A stretch of 64,000 bases of DNA. It comes from Psychrobacillus sp. FSL K6-4046. Its GTDB lineage: Bacteria; Bacillota; Bacilli; Bacillales_A; Planococcaceae. The position numbers and the translations under genes were made by a program. The DNA lies in assembly GCF_038624605.1 (NCBI RefSeq), contig NZ_CP152020.1:1419312-1483311 (forward strand), in the 5' to 3' direction. A model generated the notes under the pieces. The model saw only the letters and a program-made list of their open reading frames with translations. It was not told where the DNA came from and searched no databases. Shown here one piece after another: positions 45,227 to 53,386 of this stretch. Each line of letters begins with the position of its first letter. Position 1 is the first letter of the stretch.

Positions 45227-46450
45227 ATGGGAAATACATTAATACAAGCGGATGATACGCTTACACTGTGGGGAATCATTATTATCGTGGCTTCATTAAG
45301 TATCTTTTTAGAGCAGAGGTTCAGCTGGGCAGCTAAAATAACTGGAGCCATTATCGCATTATTGATTGCTATACTACTCTCTAATACAGGCATCATACCA
45401 ACGGAATCAGCTGTTTATGATTCGGTATGGACTATAATTGTTCCTCTTGCTATACCACTGCTCCTTTTTCATGTAAATATCAAGAAGCTATTTAAAGAAA
45501 GTGGCAGGCTTTTAATGATTTTCTTAATAAGCTCCATTGGGACTGTTGCTGGAACGATTATTGCATTTTTTATATTAAAGGAACATATACCACTGCTTGA
45601 TAAGCTAGCTGGAATGTTTAGTGCTAGTTATATAGGAGGTGGAGTTAACTTTGCAGCTATGTCTGCTAAGTTTGAAACACCTGGTGAGCTTGTATCTTCT
45701 GCAGTAGTTGCTGATAATTTGAACATGGCACTTTTATTTGTCATCTTAATGATTATTCCTACCATGCAATTTTTCCGTAAAAAGTATAAGACACCTCATA
45801 TTGATGAGTTAGAATCTAGAGGGAATAACGACAAGGATAATCAAGCGAAGACTTACTGGAAACCGAAAGAGATATCATTAAAAGATATAGCTCTGTCAGT
45901 GGGAATAGCATTTGCATTAGTGATTTTAGCAAAAAAGGTATCAACTTGGTTTGATACGCTTATCCCATCAGGAGAAGATGTAAATTTTCTTTTCAATCTT
46001 TTGAACGGATTAATAGGAGATCAGTATTTGTTGTTAACGACATTTACTTTCCTTGCTCTATTATTGTTTCCAAAATTCTTTGATTCGTTAAGAGGAAGCC
46101 AAGAAATTGGAACTTATCTCATTCATATTTTCTTTGTTGTAATAGGTATTCCAGCGTCCATACCATTAATTATTAATAATGCTCCTTTATTGTTAGTTTT
46201 TGCTTTTATCATCGTAGCTATCAATCTTACTATTTCTTTAGTAGGGGCGAAGGTCTTCAAATTCGAATTAGAAGAAACGCTACTCGCTGTAAATGCCAAT
46301 ATTGGAGGACCAACCACAGCTGCAGCGCTGGCAATAGCGAAGGGATGGAGTAATTTAGTAGGCCCAATTTTAATAGTTGGGACATTAGGATATATTATTG
46401 GAAACTATGTAGGTACTTTCTTAGGATTGTGGCTAGGTGGTTTTATATAA
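45227..46450 (+). CDS. DUF819 family membrane protein (YjcL-like)
   Basis: 407 residues from ATG 45227 behind GAGGAGGAG; ATG 45200 would place the SD inside the gene. About ten to twelve membrane helices, with two internal repeats each carrying a glycine-rich patch (SASYIGGGVNFAAMSA and NANIGGPTTAAALA), typical of DUF819. Substrate unknown; a permease role is inferred from fold. Divergent from the DhaKL kinase, so a shared regulation is possible. A 7-codon frame behind a good SD (46469-46492) follows it. Confidence 0.85.
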   Translation: MGNTLIQADDTLTLWGIIIIVASLSIFLEQRFSWAAKITGAIIALLIAILLSNTGIIPTESAVYDSVWTIIVPLAIPLLLFHVNIKKLFKESGRLLMIFLISSIGTVAGTIIAFFILKEHIPLLDKLAGMFSASYIGGGVNFAAMSAKFETPGELVSSAVVADNLNMALLFVILMIIPTMQFFRKKYKTPHIDELESRGNNDKDNQAKTYWKPKEISLKDIALSVGIAFALVILAKKVSTWFDTLIPSGEDVNFLFNLLNGLIGDQYLLLTTFTFLALLLFPKFFDSLRGSQEIGTYLIHIFFVVIGIPASIPLIINNAPLLLVFAFIIVAINLTISLVGAKVFKFELEETLLAVNANIGGPTTAAALAIAKGWSNLVGPILIVGTLGYIIGNYVGTFLGLWLGGFI

Positions 46451-46558
46451 GATTATGAAGGTGAAGATATGGGCGTAAAGCAAAGAATCTAAAATTATAT
46501 TGTGGTAATACCTTCCTGATAAACACTGAAATATTGTTTAATATTACTATTAACTTCC

Positions 46559-46605
46559 ATAAGAAAGAAGTGAGTTTACTAACAACTCCTTCTTTCTTTT
46601 TTTGT
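46559..46605 (+). terminator. Terminator after the DUF819 gene
   Basis: AAGAAAGAAG (46561-46570) pairs with CTTCTTTCTT (46589-46598), followed by a T-run. The rest of 46606-46840 is AT-rich without recognisable genes. Confidence 0.75.
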
Positions 46606-46840
46606 GGAGAGAAATATGACCTATATAAATTTCTATTAAATAGAAATTATTAGTGTTCCGTAGTTCCTAATACTTATTTCAAGGGAAAATTTTGAATATT
46701 AGGCATTTAGTTGTTTTAAAAATTTTAAAATATTAATTATTTGACTAAAATAATATTTTCAATGTAGAATGACAAAACGAGTAAAAGTACTAGAAGCAAC
46801 GCAGAAGAAGCACATCCAGTAATTTTAAAATATTATTTTT

Positions 46841-46854
46841 TGAAAGCGTTTTTG
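46841..46854 (+). promoter_or_regulatory. cre-like site 1
   Basis: TGAAAGCGTTTTTG matches the CcpA operator pattern TGWAARCGnTnWCA except at the penultimate positions. It lies about 210 bases upstream of the nucleoside transporter. Confidence 0.4.
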
Positions 46855-46916
46855 TTTACTAATTTTAAACGATAATGGAAATCAGTTGAGACATCAATCT
46901 ACATTTCACATGGTTT

Positions 46917-46930
46917 TGAAAGCGGTCCCA
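46917..46930 (+). promoter_or_regulatory. cre-like site 2
   Basis: TGAAAGCGGTCCCA differs from TGWAARCGnTnWCA at one position only. It lies about 135 bases upstream of the transporter start. Confidence 0.55.
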
Positions 46931-47064
46931 ATCACGTTTTCTAAAATTATTTAGAACTTACTCTGTACTTCTTTAGAAAGAGACTTTAGTGCTTTTGCGA
47001 ACTAACAAAAAACAACAAGTAATAGCTGTTGAAACTAAAATATAGAAAAATTGAGGTAGAGAGA

Positions 47065-48246
47065 ATGTCAATTTTAATTGGAATACTGGGGTTAGTTGTA
47101 GTCTTAGGATTAGCTTATCTCATAAGCAATAATAAGAAAGCAATTAATTATAGAGCTGTTGGGGTTATGTTGGTTCTTCAAGTCGTTTTAACATTAATCA
47201 TGTTTAAAACTACAGTAGGATTAACTGTAATAGAAGGAATTGGGAATGGGTTTACTAAAGTCATTAACATTGGACGAGAAGGGGTTAACTTTGTAGTAGG
47301 TGGATGGGTACCAGAAGGTGGATCCGTATTCTTTATCAATGTATTAGTGATTCTTATCTTTACATCTATGCTACTTTCGGTTTTAACTTACTTACGTGTT
47401 CTACCAATCATTATTAAGTATTTAGGTGGATTCTTATCTAAAATTACAGGGTTATCTCGTGTAAGTACTTTCCATGCGGTAAATAATATTTTCTTCGGTC
47501 AATCAGAAGGTATTTTAGCTATTAAATCACATGTCCTTAAGATGGATAAAAACAAATTATTTGTGATGGCTATTACATCTATGGCATCTGCATCCGCATC
47601 TATAATGGGTTCATATATTACGATGCTGCCAGCTAAATATGTTTTAGGTGCCATGGCTTTAAATGCTTTATCAGGTTTGATCATCGGTATAATTATTGCT
47701 CCGGATTCTTCAACAGAAGAAGAAGTTATTGACATCAAGGAAGCATCACAGGCTAAATCATTGTTTGAGTCTATCTCAATGGGCGCTTTAGATGGTGGTA
47801 GAGTAGCATTAATCGTTGCTGCTATGCTTGTTGCTTATGTAGGTTTAATGGCGTTAATAGATGCAGGGTTCCAAGCTGCAATGGGTATTACTTTTACTGA
47901 GATTTTAGGATATGTATTTGCACCAGTTGCTTGGTTAATGGGTGTACCTGCAAGCGAGATTTTAATAGCTGGACAAACGATGGGGACGAAGCTTGCAACT
48001 AATGAATTTGTAGCAATGCTACAATTCAGAGATCAAATTCCTAACTTATCTGAGAAAACAGTTGCAGTCGTATCTGTATTCTTAATAAGTTTTGCGAATT
48101 TCAGTTCAATTGGAATTGTCAGCGGTTCTCTTCAAGCAATTAATGGCGAGAAAGCTTCTATCATTTCAAAACATGGTCTTAAGTTATTAGTCGCTGCTAC
48201 TATGGTATCTTTCCTAACAGCAACGTTAGTTGGTATCTTCATTTAA
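47065..48246 (+). CDS. Concentrative nucleoside transporter (NupC family)
   Basis: 393 residues from ATG 47065 (SD GAGGTAGAGAG); a TTG-started extension to 47029 is unlikely. CNT-family landmarks: FFGQSEGILAIK, MASASASIMGSYITMLP, and GTKLATNEFVA with NFSSIGIVSG near the C-terminus. Imports nucleosides with protons or sodium. Two cre-like sites upstream suggest glucose repression. Flanked by terminators, so monocistronic. Confidence 0.92.
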   Translation: MSILIGILGLVVVLGLAYLISNNKKAINYRAVGVMLVLQVVLTLIMFKTTVGLTVIEGIGNGFTKVINIGREGVNFVVGGWVPEGGSVFFINVLVILIFTSMLLSVLTYLRVLPIIIKYLGGFLSKITGLSRVSTFHAVNNIFFGQSEGILAIKSHVLKMDKNKLFVMAITSMASASASIMGSYITMLPAKYVLGAMALNALSGLIIGIIIAPDSSTEEEVIDIKEASQAKSLFESISMGALDGGRVALIVAAMLVAYVGLMALIDAGFQAAMGITFTEILGYVFAPVAWLMGVPASEILIAGQTMGTKLATNEFVAMLQFRDQIPNLSEKTVAVVSVFLISFANFSSIGIVSGSLQAINGEKASIISKHGLKLLVAATMVSFLTATLVGIFI

Positions 48247-48255
48247 ATTACATCA

Positions 48256-48298
48256 TAAATAGCGTCACTCTCTTTATTGGGAATGATGCTATTTTAAT
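48256..48298 (+). terminator. Terminator after the nucleoside transporter
   Basis: AAATAGCGTCA (48257-48267) pairs with TGATGCTATTT (48284-48294; one wobble), then T-rich DNA. From 48299 to 48650 the sequence is very AT-rich and I see no gene in it. Confidence 0.7.
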
Positions 48299-48662
48299 AT
48301 AAAAGAATCTAGATTTAGGATGAGGAACAAGTAGAACAGATAGTTGATTTTTTTAATAAATCAAATGTTTTAAAAATAATATAAAATTTTTATTATATTA
48401 GGATTAGAATGGTTCAATTTGTGGAATATAAAGTGAAGTTAAGAAATAATAAAAATTTATTAGTTAGGCTAGCAATTTAGTTAATAGGATATCGTGTTTT
48501 TAGAAAATATTGAATTTTTAATTAGAAATACATAATAAAATATCATTAATACTTAATGATTCTTCTCTGTTCAATTGAAAACACGGTTACTCTGATTTAG
48601 TGTGCTTAGCATAATTAAAAAACTAATAAATTATTTATATAATAATAGTAAAGGGTGATCAG

Positions 48663-49895
48663 ATGAAATTAGCGACTAAGATATTGTGGGCGTTAGTGTT
48701 AGGTGCAATTGTAGGGGTAGTGTTAAATATAACAGCACCGGAATTTTTCTCGACAGCAGATAGCTTTTTATTTACACCGCTTGGAACTATCTTTCTAAAC
48801 TTAATTAAGATGTTAATTGTACCTCTTGTATTCTTCTCGATTGTTGTAGGGGTCGCAAATATTGGTGATCCTAAATCGCTCGGTCGAATGGGTGCCAAGG
48901 CAATGACATTCTTTTTAGCAACAACTGCTTTAGCAATTACTATCGGAATCATTTTGGCTTTAGCTATACAACCAGGAAAAGGCGGAAATTTTGAAACTAA
49001 GGCTGTTGACTATGAGGCGACAGAAGCACCACCTGTTTCTGAAACGTTACTTGGTATAATCCCTGCGAACCCTATAGATGCAATGGCTAGTGGGGACATG
49101 CTTCAAATTATATTCTTTGCTGTATTTATAGGCTTAGGTATTAGTTATCTCGGAAGTAAAGTAGAGAGTGTACAAAGATTTATGGAGCAGGCAAATGAAT
49201 TAATGATGTTCTTAGTAACTTTAGTAATGAAATTTGCTCCAATCGGAACATTTGGATTAATTGCTTCCGCAGTAGGGAAACAAGGCTTTGATGCTTTAAA
49301 AGTAATGTTTATGTACATGCTAGTAGTTTTCCTTGCCTTAGCTGTTCATTCCATTGTCGTTTATGGGGCTTCGTTGAAATTCTTAGCTAAACAAAATCCT
49401 TTGAAGGTCATAAAAGCATACTTACCTGCTTTAACTGTTGCTTTTAGTACGTCCAGCAGTAGTGCAACATTACCTGTCTCTATGGAAATCGCTCAGAAAA
49501 AACTAGGCGTACCAAAAGGTATTAGTAGCTTTGTTCAGCCTTTAGGGGCGACGGTTAATATGGATGGGACAGCTATAATGCAAGGTGTAGCAACGATTTT
49601 TATTGCCCAAGTATATGGAGTAGACTTAACGTTTATCCAAATGCTAACGGTAGTATTAACTGCTGTGCTTGCATCTATAGGTACTGCAGCAGTACCTGGA
49701 GCTGGTATGATTATGCTAGCAATGGTGCTTGAGTCCGTTAACTTACCTGTTGAAGGAATCGCATTAATCTTAGGTATTGACCGTTTACTTGATATGACAC
49801 GTACGATGGTAAATTGTACAGGTGACTTAACGTGTGCATTATACGTAACGGAAAGTGAAAAGAAACATCAAAAAACAGAAGTTGTAGAAAATTAA
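48663..49895 (+). CDS. Dicarboxylate/amino acid:cation symporter
   Basis: 410 residues of the DAACS family. Its serine-rich loop reads AFSTSSSSATLPVSM and the second loop QPLGATVNMDGTAIMQGVATIFIAQ, the variant seen in GltPh-like and neutral amino acid carriers rather than the GltP/DctA type at 29174. Eight helices, ending GIDRLLDMTRTMVNCTGDLTCALYV. SD AAAGGGTGATC. Likely substrates are acidic or small neutral amino acids. A long terminator follows. Confidence 0.92.
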   Translation: MKLATKILWALVLGAIVGVVLNITAPEFFSTADSFLFTPLGTIFLNLIKMLIVPLVFFSIVVGVANIGDPKSLGRMGAKAMTFFLATTALAITIGIILALAIQPGKGGNFETKAVDYEATEAPPVSETLLGIIPANPIDAMASGDMLQIIFFAVFIGLGISYLGSKVESVQRFMEQANELMMFLVTLVMKFAPIGTFGLIASAVGKQGFDALKVMFMYMLVVFLALAVHSIVVYGASLKFLAKQNPLKVIKAYLPALTVAFSTSSSSATLPVSMEIAQKKLGVPKGISSFVQPLGATVNMDGTAIMQGVATIFIAQVYGVDLTFIQMLTVVLTAVLASIGTAAVPGAGMIMLAMVLESVNLPVEGIALILGIDRLLDMTRTMVNCTGDLTCALYVTESEKKHQKTEVVEN

Positions 49896-49903
49896 TTTGA
49901 AAC

Positions 49904-49953
49904 AAAAAGGCTATATATCAGTGGTGAACTCCCACTGAATATAGCCTTTTAAG
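49904..49953 (+). terminator. Terminator after the symporter
   Basis: AAAAGGCTATAT-ATCAGTGG pairs with CCACTGA-ATATAGCCTTTT (one bulge). It can work in both directions, also for the minus-strand NdpA-like gene. Confidence 0.88.
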
Positions 49954-49970
49954 TTATATATAATCTATTA

Positions 49971-50975
49971 TCAAAGCTCTTCTTGGAAATAGATCTTATA
50001 AAATTTTCGATTAGTTACCTCATCATAACCAACCTCTATTAGCTGATCCACCTGCTCGATATCCCGCACGTTAACTTGTATCTCGATATTAGAATCTAAT
50101 TTGATCTTTCGTTTGTAATTCTTTTCTGCTTTAGCTATGGCACTTTCAGATATTACTGTTTCATAAGGCTTTACGGAGTTAATGATAATGTCTTTTTGGA
50201 CTTGATCAGCTTTTTCGAATACTGTTTCAATATACTCGTCCACTTCAAATGCTTCTTCATTTCTAAAATAATCTAAGGTCTTATTTAGAAGCCCAAGCTT
50301 TTCTGTATTTGAAAAGTTTTCTTCTTTCACAATCAGCTTTTTACATTCAGTTAAAGCTAAATTAGTTTTATGGAAGTGCTCATCCGCTATTTTTATATTT
50401 AGAAAACGTTCTTGCCAATAAACAACATCTTCTTTTTTCTTCGTTTTCATAAAAACTGCAGGAGGATTGTCTGGCCCCATATCGACAATTACTGCTATAT
50501 TATTTATTTTCTTTACGTTGATCCCATCTACACCATTTACCGTGACTTTTTGTTGTTCATTTTTTATGTCTAAATACATTTCCTTCTCATCAATCTTCAC
50601 GATTGAAATGGCTTTTTTAGACTCATTATTCCATATGCAGTTATCAAATAATCCAATAAATAATTCACCGTGCTTTATATTAGGATGCTGGGAAACACTT
50701 TGGAGATGAACCGCTATATTTTTGGATTGCTCAAGGAAACTATTACTATTATCAAAAATACTATTGATATATGTGTAGACTTCGTTTAATCCCAAATCTG
50801 TTTGATGAAAAAATTCATATTGCTGCTCAAAATCCACCTTATTAAAAGCCAACTGAGTAAAAGTAGCTTCTAGCATTACCTCAGGCTGCACATAAGCTTC
50901 ATCACCTAAAATGAGAGATTCACCTACATAATGTACGATATATTGATCTAACTTACTTTCGTTTACTTCTAACAC
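49971..50975 (-). CDS. NdpA/YejK-type nucleoid-associated protein
   Basis: 334 residues starting at GTG (50975) behind GAAGGTGA. The block EQSKNIAVHLQSVSQHPNIKHGELFIGLF followed by ISIVKIDEKE, and the later DYFRNEEAFEVDEYIETVF, fit the 37-kDa nucleoid-associated protein family. E. coli YejK binds DNA and topoisomerases; Firmicute members are often found in accessory or defence regions. It is divergent from the EVE-like/HNH gene. The family call is by pattern and I am fairly sure. Confidence 0.7.
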   Translation of the reverse strand: MLEVNESKLDQYIVHYVGESLILGDEAYVQPEVMLEATFTQLAFNKVDFEQQYEFFHQTDLGLNEVYTYINSIFDNSNSFLEQSKNIAVHLQSVSQHPNIKHGELFIGLFDNCIWNNESKKAISIVKIDEKEMYLDIKNEQQKVTVNGVDGINVKKINNIAVIVDMGPDNPPAVFMKTKKKEDVVYWQERFLNIKIADEHFHKTNLALTECKKLIVKEENFSNTEKLGLLNKTLDYFRNEEAFEVDEYIETVFEKADQVQKDIIINSVKPYETVISESAIAKAEKNYKRKIKLDSNIEIQVNVRDIEQVDQLIEVGYDEVTNRKFYKIYFQEEL

Positions 50976-51149
50976 ATCTTCACCTTCTAAATTAGAGTTC
51001 TAGATATTATACCTTATCATATTATAGAAGTTATTTTCATATATTTTTCCTCTTATTTTTGTTAATGATGGAAAGTAAAGAGAAAGAATATAAATTTGCA
51101 CATACTAATATTGGAAGTGAGCTAATTGTATAAAATACTGATATTTTTT

Positions 51150-51158
51150 TGCTATAAT
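51150..51158 (+). promoter_or_regulatory. Extended -10 promoter of the EVE-like/HNH gene
   Basis: TGCTATAAT (51150-51158) is a consensus extended -10; no good -35 is visible. It lies about 40 bases before the start codon. Confidence 0.5.
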
Positions 51159-51198
51159 GAAAATATGGTTTTGATGGAGAGTAGAGGTAGGTATTTAA

Positions 51199-52104
51199 AT
51201 GAATTTTTATATTGTCATGCAAGGACAAACGTATATAGAAGAAAAACAGCACAGTATTATTTGGTCCAAACAGGTTGATAAGAGTGGGATGCGACTGCCA
51301 TTTTGGGAGCGTATGAAAGAAGTGCAAGCAGGGGACTGTATTTTCCATTATGTAAAAGGGGACATTGTGGCAGTTAGTATTGCTAAAAGAGATTACTACG
51401 AAGCAGCTAATCCTTATGATGAGGAATATCAGAAAAAGGGATATCTAGTAGAAACATCTTATGAGGAATTACATAACCCTTTAAGCATTAAGGAACATTT
51501 TCAAGAGATAGAGTTATTACTCCCAATAAAGTATTCAGCTTTTCAAGAAAACGGGGATGGGAACCAAGGGTATCTTTATCCCTGTAACGAGCTATTGGCT
51601 ATCAAGCTTCTAGAGTTAATAGCCGAGATGAATGTAAACCTGGAAAAACAAGAACAGCTGGAATTTGCGATCAGTCCAGTTCTGTTTAAGGAACGCAATC
51701 TCCTACTACAAATCATAGCAATAATGGAGTCGGAGGCAAAGTCAAAAATCCGTAAAGGTAAGCAAAGGTTTAAGCTAGCCCTTTCTCCGATCTGGGATAA
51801 TGAATGTGCTATCTGTAGCATTAATTCTTCAGATTTGTTACATGCTTCACCAGCAAAGGCTTGGAAAGACAGTACAGAGGAAGAAAAAATGGATCCCTTT
51901 AATGGAATCTTGCTTTGCTCTAACCATGATGCATTATATTCAAAGGGGTATATTGCATTTGATGGTCAAGGTAAAATCCATATTTCAGATCGCATAAAAG
52001 AAATGGATTACGAAAAGTATATGATTCATTCGAAAATACGTATAAAACGACAGGAAGAGCATAAAAAGTATCTTAAGTGGCATAAGAAAAATGTTTTAAA
52101 GTAA
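51199..52104 (+). CDS. EVE-like/HNH nuclease-type protein, altered HNH motif
   Basis: 301 residues. The N-terminal part (about 1-140: FYIVMQGQTYIEEKQHSIIWSKQ, WERMKEVQAGDCIFHYVKGDIVAVSIA, GNQGYLYP) has the EVE/ScoMcrA-like layout, a domain that reads modified bases. The C-terminal part (about 205-270) is HNH_2-like: CAICSINSSDLLHASPAKAW...DPFNGILLCSNHDALYSKGYIAFD. In most relatives the first motif is ASHxKPW; here the His is Pro and the Pro is Ala, so cleavage activity is doubtful. Such fusions act as modification-dependent (type IV) restriction enzymes. Divergent NdpA-type neighbour. Confidence 0.78.
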   Translation: MNFYIVMQGQTYIEEKQHSIIWSKQVDKSGMRLPFWERMKEVQAGDCIFHYVKGDIVAVSIAKRDYYEAANPYDEEYQKKGYLVETSYEELHNPLSIKEHFQEIELLLPIKYSAFQENGDGNQGYLYPCNELLAIKLLELIAEMNVNLEKQEQLEFAISPVLFKERNLLLQIIAIMESEAKSKIRKGKQRFKLALSPIWDNECAICSINSSDLLHASPAKAWKDSTEEEKMDPFNGILLCSNHDALYSKGYIAFDGQGKIHISDRIKEMDYEKYMIHSKIRIKRQEEHKKYLKWHKKNVLK

Positions 52105-52108
52105 GGTT

Positions 52109-52255
52109 ATGTTAAAGTTTTTGGTTGAGTTTTGTCTAGGAAAAGCTCATTTTGATATTCCAAAGGTTTATAAAAATCTATATAATGAATGTATTGATGC
52201 AGTTTATAAAACATGGGGTATGGAAAATTGCAACGTTAATCTAAAGGAAGACTAG
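52109..52255 (+). CDS. 48-residue frame of unknown function
   Basis: ATG 52109 to TAG 52253-52255: MLKFLVEFCLGKAHFDIPKVYK...YNECIDAVYKTWGMENCNVNLKED. It starts 4 bases after the EVE-like/HNH gene with only a weak AAGG. It may be a short gene or the first piece of a decayed one. No family recognised. Confidence 0.3.
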   Translation: MLKFLVEFCLGKAHFDIPKVYKNLYNECIDAVYKTWGMENCNVNLKED

Positions 52256-52281
52256 CTCTATCTTTCATTAAAGAGCGGGAA

Positions 52282-52398
52282 ATGGATAGCTGTTATTCAA
52301 GTTTTGTCACTATTGGATTGTATTTAGGATATCATTTAGATGTTGGAAACCTTGAATATAAAGACGGTTTTCATAATGTAGATGGAGATATAAAATGA
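52282..52398 (+). CDS. 38-residue frame of unknown function
   Basis: ATG 52282 follows AGAGCGGGAA; encodes MDSCYSSFVTIGLYLGYHLDVGNLEYKDGFHNVDGDIK and overlaps the next frame (ATGA). The end segment is repeated in altered form at about 52747-52780, so this area seems rearranged. Probably part of a degraded gene set. Confidence 0.3.
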   Translation: MDSCYSSFVTIGLYLGYHLDVGNLEYKDGFHNVDGDIK

Positions 52399-52487
52399 AT
52401 ACCTATGATCTTTCAAAGGCTATGTATGGTGAACTCTTAATATGCTGTAAAAGTTGTCGGGATCTACGTGAAGTTTTAGAAGAATGA
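52395..52487 (+). CDS. 30-residue frame of unknown function
   Basis: ATG 52395 behind GATGGAGAT; encodes MNTYDLSKAMYGELLICCKS then CRDLREVLEE with a CC-x2-C motif. Start-stop overlap with the previous frame suggests coupling if real. No family recognised. Confidence 0.25.
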   Translation: MNTYDLSKAMYGELLICCKSCRDLREVLEE

Positions 52488-52577
52488 TTAAGGAAAAAAT
52501 AAATAGAATGGGATTTTAAGTGACTTGATTTAGGGTTTGATGTGAGAAATTCAACAAAAGGGTGATGGTCGATTGTC

Positions 52578-52742
52578 ATGAGCAGCTTAATAAGTGTTAT
52601 AATTGCTATATCTTTTACCATGTTAGCGGTTTTTATCTATGAGTCTTACGGACTTGTGTGGGCTATTAGTCTTATAGTTGGAATTCTATTTCTTACCATA
52701 GTGGTACCAATGATATACAAGTCATTCTTTAATCGTCAATGA
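52578..52742 (+). CDS. 54-residue two-pass membrane protein
   Basis: ATG 52578, with GGTGATGG 9 bases upstream. Two hydrophobic segments (about 4-20 and 27-46): SLISVIIAISFTMLAVFIYE and LVWAISLIVGILFLTIVVPM, then KSFFNRQ. Function unknown. A clear terminator follows 37 bases on, supporting a real transcription unit. Confidence 0.45.
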   Translation: MSSLISVIIAISFTMLAVFIYESYGLVWAISLIVGILFLTIVVPMIYKSFFNRQ

Positions 52743-52778
52743 CTACGGTTTATATAATGCAAATGGTGATATAAAACG

Positions 52779-52817
52779 AAAAGCTTTCCACTCTTACGAG
52801 GGTGGAAAGCTTTTTAT
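52779..52817 (+). terminator. Terminator closing the small-gene stretch
   Basis: AAAGCTTTCCAC pairs with GTGGAAAGCTTT around a short loop, T-run follows. Confidence 0.87.
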
Positions 52818-52910
52818 ATTAATGAAAATGGATAGGAAATCATTTGACTTTACAATGGAATAAATAGAAAATTATGTATATACCATAAGTAGGAAGGGAG
52901 GAAATACTAA

Positions 52911-53363
52911 ATGGAGGGAGATCTTTATTCTCCTAGTTTATCAGGAGAACAAATAGAGGAAACGAAAAGCTATAATTTATCGAGTTTATTTGTCGTGGCG
53001 GCTCTTGGGCAGCTTGTAGCGATTAGCGCACTTGGTTTACAGAATGCTATTTGGCTTAAAGTTAAAAAGAAGGTTTTGTATACACTTTTAAGCATAATTT
53101 CTGTGCTGTTTATTTTGAAATTTTTTTTAATCTATGCCTATACCCATCAAATGATTGATATTGAAAGATCTACTTATAGATTAATGGGGAGTGTAATGGC
53201 AATTGTATGCTTCGCAGCTGTTTATAATTTGTTAAAGGGCTCATTTAATTTACATGTGTCTACAAAGGGTGATACCAAGTCACTTGTTGTTCCTGGCATC
53301 ATTTGGTGTATTACCAGTGTGGCAGTAGAAATGATATTAATAATAACTATTTCTCTTATATAG
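52911..53363 (+). CDS. Four-pass membrane protein of unknown function
   Basis: 150 residues; hydrophobic segments at about 25-45, 54-76, 88-107 and 126-149. The N-terminus (MEGDLYSPSLSGEQIEETKSYNLSS) is hydrophilic. No family recognised. AGGGAGG ahead of ATG 52911 is a good SD. It is the first gene of a three-gene unit with a TPR-membrane protein (24 bases downstream) and a TPR-AAA+ ATPase, suggesting a membrane-bound complex. Confidence 0.65.
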   Translation: MEGDLYSPSLSGEQIEETKSYNLSSLFVVAALGQLVAISALGLQNAIWLKVKKKVLYTLLSIISVLFILKFFLIYAYTHQMIDIERSTYRLMGSVMAIVCFAAVYNLLKGSFNLHVSTKGDTKSLVVPGIIWCITSVAVEMILIITISLI

Positions 53364-53386
53364 ATGCTGGGGAAGGTGACTATAGA

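Noticed and set aside
46740-47028. Possible purine riboswitch before the nucleoside transporter
   Set aside because: None of the conserved purine riboswitch core elements could be found; only cre-like boxes stand out.
52104-52140. Resemblance of TGTTAAAGTTTTTGGTTGA to the left end of repeat family A
   Set aside because: The match covers only about 25 bases, falls in an AT-rich stretch and has no further support downstream.
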